In this document: one piece after another, positions 24,674-35,052 of the stretch
Numbering within the stretch: the stretch's first letter is position 1
Layout: every line of letters begins with the position of its first letter
Assembly (NCBI GenBank): GCA_938041445.1
Contig: CALISO010000040.1
Span: forward strand, 1 to 64,000
Origin: an uncultured Saprospiraceae bacterium
GTDB taxonomy: Bacteria > Bacteroidota > Bacteroidia > Chitinophagales > Saprospiraceae
Reading direction: 5' to 3'
Length of the DNA stretch: 64,000 nt
The notes under the pieces: model-generated
The model's input: only the letters and a program-made list of their open reading frames with translations
The model's database searches: none
What the model was told of the DNA's origin: nothing
Translations under genes and position numbers: made by a program

Positions 24674-26953
24674 ATGAAAGACTACTTAGTTAAAGATCCT
24701 TGGAAGGTAATAGAGAAGGGATTTCATAAGGAACACAACCAAGTTTCAGAGTCGATATTTTCCATTGGCAATGGCTATATGGGAGTAAGGGGCACATTTG
24801 CGGAGCAATATAGTGGAGAGACACTGCAAGGGAGCTACCTTTCTGGTATCTACTATCCTGATAAGACACGAGTAGGCTGGTGGAAAAATGGATATCCAGA
24901 ATACTTCGCTAAAGTGCTGAATTCTGTACGTTGGATAGGTGTCGACCTTTTGGTAAATGGAACACAGATAGACTTGAATACAGCTAAGGTTACAGACTTT
25001 CACAGAGAGTTAGATATGCGGCATTCTATCTATCGTAAATCTTTGACACTAGACATTGAAGGAAGTTTATTGACTATACACTCAGAAAGGTTTTGCAGTC
25101 AAGTCACAAAGGAGCTTGGAGTGATAAAGTACACGGTGAGTTCAAAGACCTTCGATGGGAATATTGAATTAAATTCGTATCTCGATGCTAATGTCAAAAA
25201 TCAAGATTCTAACTACGACGAGGTTTTTTGGAATATCATAACTCAGCCAGAGAATGGATATGCTTCAGTTTCGGCAATTACGAAGAAAACGGAGACTGCT
25301 ATTCACGCTTCGATGCATAACTCAATAGAGGGAATAGCGCCTAAGACTACAGCGAGTGAAGGTGTTGTCTCAGATCAATTTGAGATCACCCTATCACAAG
25401 GTGAGTCAGTCACCTTACATAAGTATGTGGCGATTTCTACAGCCTTTCATCAAGGTGAAACATTTAACCAGATTAACAAGCAACGACTTGATGCAGTATC
25501 TGATTCAAATTATGAAGCAATACTCAATCAACACAAAGTAGCTTGGGAGCAAAACTGGGAAAAGAATGACATAGAGATCAATGGTGATATCTCTGCCCAA
25601 CAAGGAATGCGATTTAATATTCTACATCTTTATCAGACTTACGATGGCTCTGATGAAAGGTTAAATATAGGTCCAAAAGGATTTACTGGAGAGAAGTATG
25701 GTGGATGTACTTATTGGGATACTGAGGCTTATTGTTTACCTTTTTACCTAAGTACCGCTGACTCAAGTGTGGCTAGAAGTCTGCTTGTCTACCGATACAA
25801 GCATTTGCAAAAAGCAATAGAAAATGCAGAGAAACTTGGGTTCAATGATGGAGCTGCACTGTACCCCATGGTCACAATGAATGGTGAAGAATGCCACAAT
25901 GAGTGGGAAATCACTTTCGAAGAAATTCACCGAAATGGCGCAATTGCATTTGCCATATACGACTATGTCAGGTATACTGGAGACAAGTCATATCTCGTAG
26001 AATATGGACTAGAGGTGCTCCTTGGTATCGCTAGATTCTGGTCTCAACGTTTTCAGTACTCAGAGGACAAACAGGCCTTTGTGATGCTAGGTGTCACAGG
26101 ACCAAATGAATACGAAAACAACGTCAACAACAATTGGTACACGAATTTCATTGCAAGATGGTGCTTGCAATATTGCCATGAGGTCATTAGCGAGCTGATG
26201 ACTAATAGTCCAGAAGAACTACAAATCGTTTTAGCAAAAGCGAAATATACTATTCAGGAGGCTGACCGCTGGAAGGAGATCATTGAGAACACCTACCTTC
26301 CATTTGATGAAAAACGTCAAATCTATCTGCAACAAGATGGTTTCTTAGATAAGGAGTTATTGTCTGTCAGTGCAATTCCAGATGACCAAGCTCCGATACA
26401 TCAACATTGGTCATGGGATAGAATCTTACGATCTTGTTATATCAAACAAGCGGATGTATTACAGGGCATGTACTTTTTTGAAGACCAGTTTGATGTCGAC
26501 ACAATCAGGAAGCACTACCGGTTTTATGAGCCAATGACAGTACATGAGTCTTCATTGAGTCCTTGTATACATGCTGTGCTTGCTTGTCGAATTGGGGACT
26601 ACGATAAGGCTTACGAAATGTATCTCCGTACGGCTCGACTAGACCTAGACGATTATAATAACGATACTGAAGATGGTCTCCATATCACCAGTATGGCTGG
26701 CACATGGTTGGCAATCGTCAAAGGTTTCGGAGGAATGAAAATTGATGACGACGGGATGTCTCTTTCACCAAAACTACCACCTCAGTGGGATTCGATGAGC
26801 TTCCGTATAGTTTATCAAGGGGCTGTGATCAAAGTCAAAGTCGACAAGGTCAATGGAACAACATTAGAAAACTTATCAGATAGTGCAGTCACCGTTCGCC
26901 TCCACAATAAGAGCATGACATTAGAGGCGATGAGTACTTCAGAACTAGCCTAG
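24674..26953 (+). CDS. GH65 disaccharide phosphorylase, probably maltose phosphorylase
   Basis: A 759-residue cytosolic enzyme that cleaves an alpha-linked glucose disaccharide with phosphate to beta-glucose-1-phosphate and glucose. The N-terminal beta-sandwich (SIGNGYMGVRGTFAE) is followed by the (alpha/alpha)6 barrel. The barrel carries EECHNEWEITFEEIHRNG (about 407-424), which contains the general-acid glutamate, then GVTGPNEYENNVNNNW, and the phosphate-site segment IKQADVLQGMYFF. A small C-terminal sheet ends it. Maltose is favoured because the neighbours are amylases, a sugar transporter and pgmB; trehalose or kojibiose cannot be excluded. No signal peptide. First gene of a four-gene plus-strand operon. 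Confidence 0.92.
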   Translation: MKDYLVKDPWKVIEKGFHKEHNQVSESIFSIGNGYMGVRGTFAEQYSGETLQGSYLSGIYYPDKTRVGWWKNGYPEYFAKVLNSVRWIGVDLLVNGTQIDLNTAKVTDFHRELDMRHSIYRKSLTLDIEGSLLTIHSERFCSQVTKELGVIKYTVSSKTFDGNIELNSYLDANVKNQDSNYDEVFWNIITQPENGYASVSAITKKTETAIHASMHNSIEGIAPKTTASEGVVSDQFEITLSQGESVTLHKYVAISTAFHQGETFNQINKQRLDAVSDSNYEAILNQHKVAWEQNWEKNDIEINGDISAQQGMRFNILHLYQTYDGSDERLNIGPKGFTGEKYGGCTYWDTEAYCLPFYLSTADSSVARSLLVYRYKHLQKAIENAEKLGFNDGAALYPMVTMNGEECHNEWEITFEEIHRNGAIAFAIYDYVRYTGDKSYLVEYGLEVLLGIARFWSQRFQYSEDKQAFVMLGVTGPNEYENNVNNNWYTNFIARWCLQYCHEVISELMTNSPEELQIVLAKAKYTIQEADRWKEIIENTYLPFDEKRQIYLQQDGFLDKELLSVSAIPDDQAPIHQHWSWDRILRSCYIKQADVLQGMYFFEDQFDVDTIRKHYRFYEPMTVHESSLSPCIHAVLACRIGDYDKAYEMYLRTARLDLDDYNNDTEDGLHITSMAGTWLAIVKGFGGMKIDDDGMSLSPKLPPQWDSMSFRIVYQGAVIKVKVDKVNGTTLENLSDSAVTVRLHNKSMTLEAMSTSELA

Positions 26954-26972
26954 ACGACCAAATTAAAATCAA

Positions 26973-28346
26973 ATGAAGACAAGAAAGGAGAAATTAAGCT
27001 TTTGGCAAATTTGGAATATGAGTTTTGGGTTCTTAGGAATTCAATTTGGGTTTGCACTACAAGGTGGCTTTATGTCTAGGATCTTTCAGACACTTGGAGC
27101 TGCCAAAGACGATATTCCGATGCTATGGATTTTTGCTCCGCTCGCTGGATTGATTGTTCAACCTATCATTGGTTATCTCAGCGATCGTACTTGGAATCCT
27201 AGATGGGGAAGAAGAAAACCATTCTTCTTTATCGGAGCAGTATTGGCCTCAATTGCTTTGATCTGTATGCCGCACTCTCCTGTCTTATGGGTAGCGGTAG
27301 GATCTCTTCTCATCTTAGACGCTTCTATCAATGTCAGTATGGAACCCTTCAGAGCTTTAGTTGCTGACTTACTTCCAGAGTCACAGCGGAGTTACGGCTT
27401 CGTTGTTCAGACATTGATAATCGGTATCGGTACTTGGGTGGCTAGCCAGCTGCCTTGGTTACTTAATCAATTAGGTGTCTCTAATGAAGCGGCCGCAAAT
27501 ATTGTCCCTCAAAATGTCAAACTAGCATTCTTGATAGGTGGTATCATCTTTATGGTATCAATTGTTTACACCATTCTGTCGACAAAAGAATATCCACCTG
27601 AAGACATTGAAGCATTCGAAAAGGAGAAAGCTGAAACTTCCGGATTTATGAATGGACTAAATGAAATCATACATAATATCAAAACGATGCCAAGCACTAT
27701 GAAAAAGCTTGGTATTATTCAGTTTTTTAGTTGGTTTGCCTTCTTTACGATGTGGAGTATGGCGACACCAGCCTTGACAGAACATGTCTTTAATTCTCCT
27801 AAACCAGATTCTAATCTTGTCACAGGTGATGCCTACACGACTGCTGATCTTGCCTTTAATAATGCAGCCGATCTGGTTGGTTCAGCAATGGGAATGTATG
27901 GTTTGTCATCAATGGCATTTGCATTGATCTTAACCTTCATCGCAAGTCGAGTCAATATCAATAGAAAGCTGATACACCTCATATCATTAATCATTGGTGG
28001 CCTTGGATTCATAATGATGTTGTATTGTGATTCTGCCACATCGCTCAATCTATGTTTTGTCGCCATTGGATTTGCATGGGGAAGTATCTTGTCAATGCCG
28101 TATGCAATGTTGTCAAGCACGCTTGATCCTAATAAGATGGGAGTCTTTATGGGTCTCTTCAATATGTTTATTGTGATTCCACAAATTATTGCAGCAGTTG
28201 GCGGGATTAATTTTGCTTATAAGACTTTTCTTGGAGACTCGATTATCAATACTATGCTCTTAGCAGGAATCTCACTTATTATTGCAGGACTTGCCAACCT
28301 TCTCATTACAGAACCTGAAGCAATTAAATACCAAGGAGATGCGTAG
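26973..28346 (+). CDS. MFS sugar transporter (maltose/SLC45-like)
   Basis: A 457-residue inner-membrane protein with about 12 hydrophobic segments. GFLGIQFGFALQGGFMSRIF and GYLSDRTWNPRWGRRKPFFF (the loop 2-3 RxGRRKPF motif) are characteristic of the GPH/SLC45-like sugar symporters found in alpha-glucan loci of Bacteroidota. Probably imports maltose or short maltodextrins from the periplasm, delivering the substrate of the GH65 enzyme. It follows GH65 after 19 bp, and its last 8 bp overlap the next gene. Confidence 0.88.
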   Translation: MKTRKEKLSFWQIWNMSFGFLGIQFGFALQGGFMSRIFQTLGAAKDDIPMLWIFAPLAGLIVQPIIGYLSDRTWNPRWGRRKPFFFIGAVLASIALICMPHSPVLWVAVGSLLILDASINVSMEPFRALVADLLPESQRSYGFVVQTLIIGIGTWVASQLPWLLNQLGVSNEAAANIVPQNVKLAFLIGGIIFMVSIVYTILSTKEYPPEDIEAFEKEKAETSGFMNGLNEIIHNIKTMPSTMKKLGIIQFFSWFAFFTMWSMATPALTEHVFNSPKPDSNLVTGDAYTTADLAFNNAADLVGSAMGMYGLSSMAFALILTFIASRVNINRKLIHLISLIIGGLGFIMMLYCDSATSLNLCFVAIGFAWGSILSMPYAMLSSTLDPNKMGVFMGLFNMFIVIPQIIAAVGGINFAYKTFLGDSIINTMLLAGISLIIAGLANLLITEPEAIKYQGDA

Positions 28347-30657
28347 CTTAATGATTGTTATATGTTGGTGTTTGTCTTTGTCTCTTGTTGCTCAATCAGA
28401 GATTATCGGAGAAGCAACTCCCATAGAATTACAGAATGGTGAGAATGTTATTCAGCTTCAGGATTACTTTCTTGATGCAAATGTAGTTTCTGTAAAGTGC
28501 AATTCTGATTTGCCATTTACCTTGAGTGATGATAAAAGTGAGCTAAGAATCAAAGTCAAAGAACAAATACAAACTCCACTTTCAAATTTGGAGATTACCA
28601 CTGTTTTAGGCAAATATGACATACTCGTAAAAAGTCCAACAAAGATTCCGATTGTCTTAAAGTTGAAAGATAACGGCTACGATAAAGTCAAGATCAAAGG
28701 AGAGATGAATAGTTGGAACCCCAACACAACTCCCGTCACAAAAGATACTGATGGAGATTGGGCTTCAGTGTTTGATATGAATCCTGGACTCTATCAATAC
28801 AAGTATGTCATCGATGGAAAGGAGGTATGCGACCCAATGAATCAAGATTCTGTCAGTAATGGAATAGGTGGATACAACTCACTAATGAAAATAGAAGGTG
28901 GCGATCCAAATGCCGTTCCTCAACTTTCAACATTTTCTTTTTCTGATAAAAATATTACTCTTGAATCAACTTTACAGCCTGAGAGAATTTATTGCTATTG
29001 CCAAAATCAATTAGTAAAGACTAAAATAAAAAAGACTAAAGTTCAAGTCAATATTCCTAAAAATCTCTCAAGCCAAGACCGATCTCAGATCAGGTGCTAT
29101 GCAACTGGTGGAGGAGGTGTGAGTAATGACATAGTGATACCACTCAGTATGGGTAATGTCATCACATCTGGTACTGCACTCAATCGACATGACTACCGAT
29201 CACAGATTATGTACTTCACATTGATAGATCGATTTAACAATGGAGATATGGATATCGATGACCCTGTTGATGATGAGAGACTGCGACCATTGACTAATTA
29301 TATGGGAGGTGACTTGGAGGGTATCACTCAGAAGATTGAGTCTGGATATTTTGACTCATTACAGATTAATTCACTCTGGTTGTCCCCAATCACTCAGAAC
29401 CCACTTACTGCTTATCAAGAATATATCGAACCACAATATTACTATTCAGGTTATCACGGGTATTGGCCGATCTCGTCATCGCAAGTTGATCATCGGTTTG
29501 GTGATGATGAGAGTCTGCAGAGATTGGTGGATGTGGCTCATGCACATGACATCAATATCCTACTCGACTACGTAACAAATCACGTTCACGAGGAGCACCC
29601 TCTCTATCAAGCACATCCTGAATACGCCACACAATTAATATTATCGGACAGTACTGAGAACTTACGACTATGGGACGAACAAAGGTTAACGACATGGTTT
29701 GATACATTTTTGCCCAGTTTAGAGTTTTCTAATCCCGATGTAATCGATACTCAAGTAGATTCTACTGTATATTGGTTAAAGAAGTTTGGACTGGACGGAT
29801 ATCGACATGATGCGACTAAACATATACCACGAGAATTTTGGATTGCATTGACTAAGCGACTCAAAGAAGATGTGATGCTTAAGGAAAATCGTTCAATCTA
29901 TCAGATTGGTGAAACTTATGGATCCAGAGACTTGATCAAAAGTTATATCTCAAGTGGACAACTAGATGCACAATTTGATTTCAATCTTTACTTTGATGCC
30001 AGAGAAGTATTTGCCAAAGACGACCAATCATTTGAACGACTCTGGACATCGATGAATTCGTCTCTTGATTACTATGGTTACCACTCTATGATGGGTAACA
30101 TCACAGGTAATCATGATCAAGCAAGATTTGTATCCTTAGCAAGTGGTGATGTGAGATTTGACGAAGATCAAAAAATGGCAGGCTTTGAAAGAGAGATTGG
30201 GGTATCCGACGAGATTGGATATTCCAAGCATAGAATGCTCCTTGGTTTTGTGATGACAATTCCAGGAGTGCCGGTGATCTACTATGGCGATGAAATTGGG
30301 TTGCCAGGAGCTGGTGATCCAGATAGTCGCAGGATGATGAGATTTGATCAACTCAATGACCAAGAAGAACAAACACGAGAATATACTCGACAACTTACTA
30401 AACTAAGAAGAGAAGAAATGCCTTTGCTATATGGTACTACAAGCTTAGTAAAGGTTACTGATGAAGTCCTAATTTATCAAAGAACATACTTTGAGAAGAC
30501 CTGTTATATGGTATTTAACAAGTCAAGTAAAGACTTCAACTTCGAACTCAATGATATATCAATATTGAAATCAAGATTAAAAACAGCAAGTGTAAATAGT
30601 CGCAATAATTCAGTTTCTATTCCACCTTACACGTTTGATATTATTTCAAATTACTAA
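28339..30657 (+). CDS. GH13 amylase with N-terminal E-set/CBM domain, secreted
   Basis: About 772 residues from the ATG at 28339, which overlaps the transporter stop by 8 bp; a signal peptide (MIVICWCLSLSLVAQ) follows. Residues about 103-186 form an E-set/CBM48- or CBM20-like sheet (VKIKGEMNSWNPNTTPV, YQYKYVIDGKEVCDP). The GH13 barrel begins near MYFTLIDRFNNGD. Its catalytic motifs are DGYRHDATKH (nucleophile), YQIGETYGS (acid/base) and MGNITGNHDQARF. Likely periplasmic, cutting maltodextrins. No T9SS tail is seen. An earlier in-frame start at 28282 lies inside the transporter gene and lacks a signal peptide at its N-terminus. Confidence 0.9.
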   Translation: MRSLMIVICWCLSLSLVAQSEIIGEATPIELQNGENVIQLQDYFLDANVVSVKCNSDLPFTLSDDKSELRIKVKEQIQTPLSNLEITTVLGKYDILVKSPTKIPIVLKLKDNGYDKVKIKGEMNSWNPNTTPVTKDTDGDWASVFDMNPGLYQYKYVIDGKEVCDPMNQDSVSNGIGGYNSLMKIEGGDPNAVPQLSTFSFSDKNITLESTLQPERIYCYCQNQLVKTKIKKTKVQVNIPKNLSSQDRSQIRCYATGGGGVSNDIVIPLSMGNVITSGTALNRHDYRSQIMYFTLIDRFNNGDMDIDDPVDDERLRPLTNYMGGDLEGITQKIESGYFDSLQINSLWLSPITQNPLTAYQEYIEPQYYYSGYHGYWPISSSQVDHRFGDDESLQRLVDVAHAHDINILLDYVTNHVHEEHPLYQAHPEYATQLILSDSTENLRLWDEQRLTTWFDTFLPSLEFSNPDVIDTQVDSTVYWLKKFGLDGYRHDATKHIPREFWIALTKRLKEDVMLKENRSIYQIGETYGSRDLIKSYISSGQLDAQFDFNLYFDAREVFAKDDQSFERLWTSMNSSLDYYGYHSMMGNITGNHDQARFVSLASGDVRFDEDQKMAGFEREIGVSDEIGYSKHRMLLGFVMTIPGVPVIYYGDEIGLPGAGDPDSRRMMRFDQLNDQEEQTREYTRQLTKLRREEMPLLYGTTSLVKVTDEVLIYQRTYFEKTCYMVFNKSSKDFNFELNDISILKSRLKTASVNSRNNSVSIPPYTFDIISNY

Positions 30658-30659
30658 TT

Positions 30660-33446
30660 ATGAAGCAGACTCTACTCATATCAATGTTGTCCCTTTTGAT
30701 CGCTCTGTGTCAAGCACAAATCGTATCAATCGACCCGCCATTATTTACAATGGATGATGAGATTACAATTATATACGATGCTACTCTAGGCAGCGGCGGA
30801 TTAATCGGTGTTACTCCTGTCTATGCACATACAGGCGTAATCACGACAGCAGGTGGTCCTGGCAATTGGCAATATGTCCAAGGAAACTGGGGAACTGCTG
30901 ACCCGAATGTTGTAATGGCTCCAATTGGAAGTAATAAACATTTGATGACAATCACTCCTAGAGAATATTATGGCATTCCAGAGAATGAAGAAGTAGTCCA
31001 ACTCTCGTTTGTTTTCAGAAACCAAGATGGCTCAAAAGAAGGAAAGACAAGTTCTCTTGGTGACATCTTCGTTGATGTGCCAGACCTTGATGAATTTACT
31101 GGAAAGTTTATTACTCCTGATTCAGAACAGCAAGTATTAGAGCAAGGTGAAGAACTCACAATCAGAGCAGCTATCTCTATGCAAGCCGATTATGTCCTTT
31201 ATGACAATAATGTAGAGATTCTTGCCGGCAGCGGATTAGAGATCAACTATCAATACTTAGCATCCGAGCCAGGAAACCATACAATCAGATTTGAAGCGAC
31301 TGATGGAGTAAATGCGATTGGAGATAGTTTCAGTGCCGTCATTCTTGATGGGGAGCAAACACAAGCAGATGTTCCTTTCGATACAAATTATGGAGCTACC
31401 ATTCTTGATGATGGAAATGTCTTTCTGAAATTGCATGCACCAGATAAAGAACATGTTTTTGCTTTGACCGATCTCACTGATTTTAGAATTGATGCCAACT
31501 ATCAGATGACAGGAACTCTTAATGGAGATTGGTGGATAGAGCTCGATCAAACTGGAAACGATACCGAATTACTTTATCAATACCTAGTCGATGGCACTAT
31601 AAAAATCGCTGATCCTTACAGTACGATTATCTTAGATAAAGATAACGACAGTGGCATAGATGAGAGTCTCAATTCTGTCCCAGTTGATTATCCAACAGCT
31701 CTCACCTCTGGGCATATCACTTATGTAAATCTTGCTCCCAATGAATATCTATGGCAGAATACAGAGATTGCAATTCCTGCAACGGAAGACTTAGTCATCT
31801 ACGAGATATTACTCAGAGACTACCTTGATGACCACAGTTTTGATTCATTAATTGATACACTTTCTTACTTAAGCGATCTAGGTATCAATGCAATTGAACT
31901 TATGCCGGTGTCGGAGTTTGAGAATAACGATAGCTGGGGATATAACCCAAGTTACCATATGGCATTAGATAAGTATTATGGAAGTCCAGAATCTTTTAAG
32001 AGATTGGTAGACTCGGCTCATGGTCTTGGGATTGTGGTGCTACTTGATATTGTGTATAATCATGCTTTTGGACAGAGCCCATTGGTTAGATTGTATTGGG
32101 ATGCGGCTAACTCTCGTCCGGCAGAGAATTCTCCTTACTTTAATCCAGAGGCTAAGCATCCATTCAATGTTGGCTTTGACTTTAATCACGATTCAGAAGC
32201 AACTCAGATATATACTAAGCAGACGATTGATTATTGGTTAGATGAGTATAGAGTTGATGGCTTTAGATTTGATTTGTCAAAAGGATTTACGCAGATGTTT
32301 TCAAGTGAGAATGGGGCCTTTTCAGCTTATAATCCTGAAAGAATAGCAACACTCACAGATTATGGCAATCACATCTGGCAGCAGTATCCGGAGTCCATAT
32401 TAGTCCTAGAACACTTCGCATCAAATACTGAAGAGGCAGAGTTATCAGACAATGGTTTTCTCTTATGGGGAAATGCTAACTTCAATAGTAATGAGGCTTC
32501 AATGGGATGGAATGAAGGGACAAAGTCAGACTTTAGTCACGTCTACTATGACCAAAGAGGATGGAGCAATCCTCATCTCATTGGATATATGGAAAGTCAT
32601 GATGAAGAAAGATTGATGTATAAGAATCTGAATTTTGGTAACAGTAACGGAAGCTACAACGTACAAGACTTATCAACTGGACTTAGTAGGAATGCAATGA
32701 CTACAGCATTCTTTATGTCAATACCTGGGCCAAAACTGATGTGGCAGTTTGGAGAACTTGGTTATGATAATTCTATAAATAGATGTACAGATGGAAGTAT
32801 TAGTGAAGATTGTCGGTTAGCAAGAAAACCAATTGAATGGGAGTACGCAGAAGACTCTGAAAGAGCTAGTTTGTTTCAATTGTATCAACGCATACTGAGA
32901 TTGAAATCTTCTCACCCTGGCATAGATGCAGATGCTAATTTAGCACTTGACCTTAATGGACCAACTAAGTCGATCGTATCTAGTAAAGATGGAGAGCATA
33001 TATTCATCATAGGTAACTTTGATGTTGTCCCACAAGAGATAGAGGTTGAACTCCCTCTGGCGGGAATATGGTATGATTACCTTTTGGGATTCTCTATCAC
33101 TACAGGGCTTAGTTATACAACTACATTAGCTCCTGGCGAGTACCATATCTATGTCAATAATGCGGGCTTCGTAAGCAATACAGATGATTTGGCGACTATT
33201 GAAAATTCCAACATAACTATCTACCCTAACCCTGTGCAAGATCATTTAAATATTGACATACAAAGTGAGTCAAAATTTGATATCAAACTATATAGCGCAA
33301 GTGGGCAACTGGTTATGAGTCAATATGATCTTGAATCAAATAGCCCAATCAATATCTCACATCTTGACGAAGGCTTTTATGTTGTCCAGGTCATTAATGG
33401 TTTATTAACTGTAGGAACATCTCAAGTATTGATTCAAAGAGACTAG
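30660..33446 (+). CDS. GH13 amylase with T9SS sorting domain
   Basis: A 928-residue multidomain enzyme. A signal peptide (LLISMLSLLIALCQAQ) is followed by SusE/F-like and E-set beta domains (to about 340), one of them CBM48-like (DDGNVFLKLHAPDKEHVFAL). The GH13 barrel has VLLDIVYNHAF, VDGFRFDLSKG (nucleophile), LVLEHFAS (acid/base) and YMESHDEER. A C-terminal sorting domain of about 80 residues (ITIYPNPVQDHLNI ... GFYVVQVINGL) directs it through type IX secretion to the surface or medium. The order of motifs suggests a glycogen-branching/pullulanase-related GH13 subfamily. It starts 2 bp after the previous gene. Confidence 0.92.
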   Translation: MKQTLLISMLSLLIALCQAQIVSIDPPLFTMDDEITIIYDATLGSGGLIGVTPVYAHTGVITTAGGPGNWQYVQGNWGTADPNVVMAPIGSNKHLMTITPREYYGIPENEEVVQLSFVFRNQDGSKEGKTSSLGDIFVDVPDLDEFTGKFITPDSEQQVLEQGEELTIRAAISMQADYVLYDNNVEILAGSGLEINYQYLASEPGNHTIRFEATDGVNAIGDSFSAVILDGEQTQADVPFDTNYGATILDDGNVFLKLHAPDKEHVFALTDLTDFRIDANYQMTGTLNGDWWIELDQTGNDTELLYQYLVDGTIKIADPYSTIILDKDNDSGIDESLNSVPVDYPTALTSGHITYVNLAPNEYLWQNTEIAIPATEDLVIYEILLRDYLDDHSFDSLIDTLSYLSDLGINAIELMPVSEFENNDSWGYNPSYHMALDKYYGSPESFKRLVDSAHGLGIVVLLDIVYNHAFGQSPLVRLYWDAANSRPAENSPYFNPEAKHPFNVGFDFNHDSEATQIYTKQTIDYWLDEYRVDGFRFDLSKGFTQMFSSENGAFSAYNPERIATLTDYGNHIWQQYPESILVLEHFASNTEEAELSDNGFLLWGNANFNSNEASMGWNEGTKSDFSHVYYDQRGWSNPHLIGYMESHDEERLMYKNLNFGNSNGSYNVQDLSTGLSRNAMTTAFFMSIPGPKLMWQFGELGYDNSINRCTDGSISEDCRLARKPIEWEYAEDSERASLFQLYQRILRLKSSHPGIDADANLALDLNGPTKSIVSSKDGEHIFIIGNFDVVPQEIEVELPLAGIWYDYLLGFSITTGLSYTTTLAPGEYHIYVNNAGFVSNTDDLATIENSNITIYPNPVQDHLNIDIQSESKFDIKLYSASGQLVMSQYDLESNSPINISHLDEGFYVVQVINGLLTVGTSQVLIQRD

Positions 33447-33456
33447 TTGGTATCAA

Positions 33457-35031
33457 TTAGTACCCAGGGTTCTGAACTAGATTAGGGTTAGCTAAAATAT
33501 CAGAAGCAGGAATAGGGAATATATTCCTAAATGCTTCTGTAGTTCTCCCTTCTTTGACATTACCTTTCCAGGCCCAGATTCCTTGATCTGTGTATTGACC
33601 AAATCTTACAAGATCAATTCTTCTTGTTGCCTCCCAATAGAGTTCTCTAGATCGCTCATCTAGAATAAAATCTAAGTCCAAGTCACTACTCGTGATATTG
33701 CCATTAGTATTACCATAAGCTCGTTCTCTAAGTGCATTGATATATCCGACAGCTAGATCCATATCCCCTCCTCCACCTCTAAGCATTGCTTCTGCATACA
33801 TCAAGTAGGCATCACCAAGTCTAAACATTGGGTAGTCAGTATCAACATGTGTAGGATCAGATCCAGCTTCACCAGCAAGATTTGTATTCGTGTATTTAGG
33901 GACAGCGATCCCTTGTTCGAATACACCAATATCATCTATTCCAAGTGATTGTCCGTCAGTATAAAAGATTGCTCGAGAGTCAATATCACCGGTCATATCT
34001 GGAAACTGTGCGACGAAGTCTTGAGTTGTTCTTAATCCCGCCCAGCCATTGATGACACCGTAGTCTGCATCGACCATCGTACCACCAATCGCAGCATGAA
34101 CTAGGAATGTCGTATTACCCCAGTTCTGAGTATTCTTCCCGTCACTATTAAGTGCAAATATGATTTCGCTAGACTCATGATTATCTTTCATAAATAATGC
34201 TTGGTACGTAGGATCCAAGGAATAGACACCATTATTTATGACATTATTACAAGCTTCGATACAAGCAGCATAATCATCTATACCTACCATTACCTCAGCG
34301 TTGAGGTATAGCTTGGATTGTAACATCCAAACAGCACCTTTATCTACCCTTCCGTATTCGTTTGCACCAGGGTCGGGTAATTCTGATTCAATAGCGATAA
34401 GCTCTTCTTTGATAAAGTCGTAGAGCTCCTGAGGAGATACTTGACTCGGAATATTGGCAGAGACTTGTGTCTCAAGTGGAATATTTCTAAAGAGATCAAG
34501 AGCATGCCAAAAAGCCATAGCTCTCAAGTACCTCGCCTCGTTTCTATATTCTTTAATGATTGTTTGATCACTTTCTGAGATCCCATTCTCTGCAAGTTTT
34601 TCATCAGATGATTGATTGAGAAAGTCATTTGCTATGGATACAATTAGTGCAATCCTGTAATATAGGACTCTGACAAATTGATTCTCCGAAGACCAACTAT
34701 GTTCGTGTAAGTCTCTAATCCCTGCATCTGTCCAAGCAATCACAGCCTCGTCCGTCGTCAACTCTTGTGCCTTCCAATAGACTCTGATATAACTTGTAAA
34801 ACCTTCATCGTTGACAATACTTATATCGCCATCACCTGATGGACCATCCTGTCCAGTAAGTGAGAAACTCCCATAAAGTTTAGCAAGGTAATTTCGGTAG
34901 GCTTCTGCATCTCTAAAAACTTCATCTTCTGTAGATGCATCCTCTGGTGCAAGATCTAAGTCTGTACATTGGACAAAGAGAAGGCCGATAATTAAAAGAA
35001 AAATATATTTTGTGTTGTTGATACTTAACAT
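33457..35031 (-). CDS. susD: SusD/RagB starch-binding outer-membrane lipoprotein
   Basis: A 524-residue surface lipoprotein (LLFVQC, C22) that caps the SusC channel. The TPR-like N-terminal core (EDEVFRDAEAYRNYLAKLYG, ARYLRAMAFWHALDLFRNIP) and C-terminal MFRLGDAYLMYAEAMLRGG and FILDERSRELYWEATRRIDL are hallmarks of SusD. It lies 21 bp downstream of susC. It converges on the T9SS amylase gene with a 10-bp gap and no visible terminator between them. Confidence 0.95.
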   Translation of the reverse strand: MLSINNTKYIFLLIIGLLFVQCTDLDLAPEDASTEDEVFRDAEAYRNYLAKLYGSFSLTGQDGPSGDGDISIVNDEGFTSYIRVYWKAQELTTDEAVIAWTDAGIRDLHEHSWSSENQFVRVLYYRIALIVSIANDFLNQSSDEKLAENGISESDQTIIKEYRNEARYLRAMAFWHALDLFRNIPLETQVSANIPSQVSPQELYDFIKEELIAIESELPDPGANEYGRVDKGAVWMLQSKLYLNAEVMVGIDDYAACIEACNNVINNGVYSLDPTYQALFMKDNHESSEIIFALNSDGKNTQNWGNTTFLVHAAIGGTMVDADYGVINGWAGLRTTQDFVAQFPDMTGDIDSRAIFYTDGQSLGIDDIGVFEQGIAVPKYTNTNLAGEAGSDPTHVDTDYPMFRLGDAYLMYAEAMLRGGGGDMDLAVGYINALRERAYGNTNGNITSSDLDLDFILDERSRELYWEATRRIDLVRFGQYTDQGIWAWKGNVKEGRTTEAFRNIFPIPASDILANPNLVQNPGY

Positions 35032-35052
35032 GATTTTTAAATTTTGATAGAT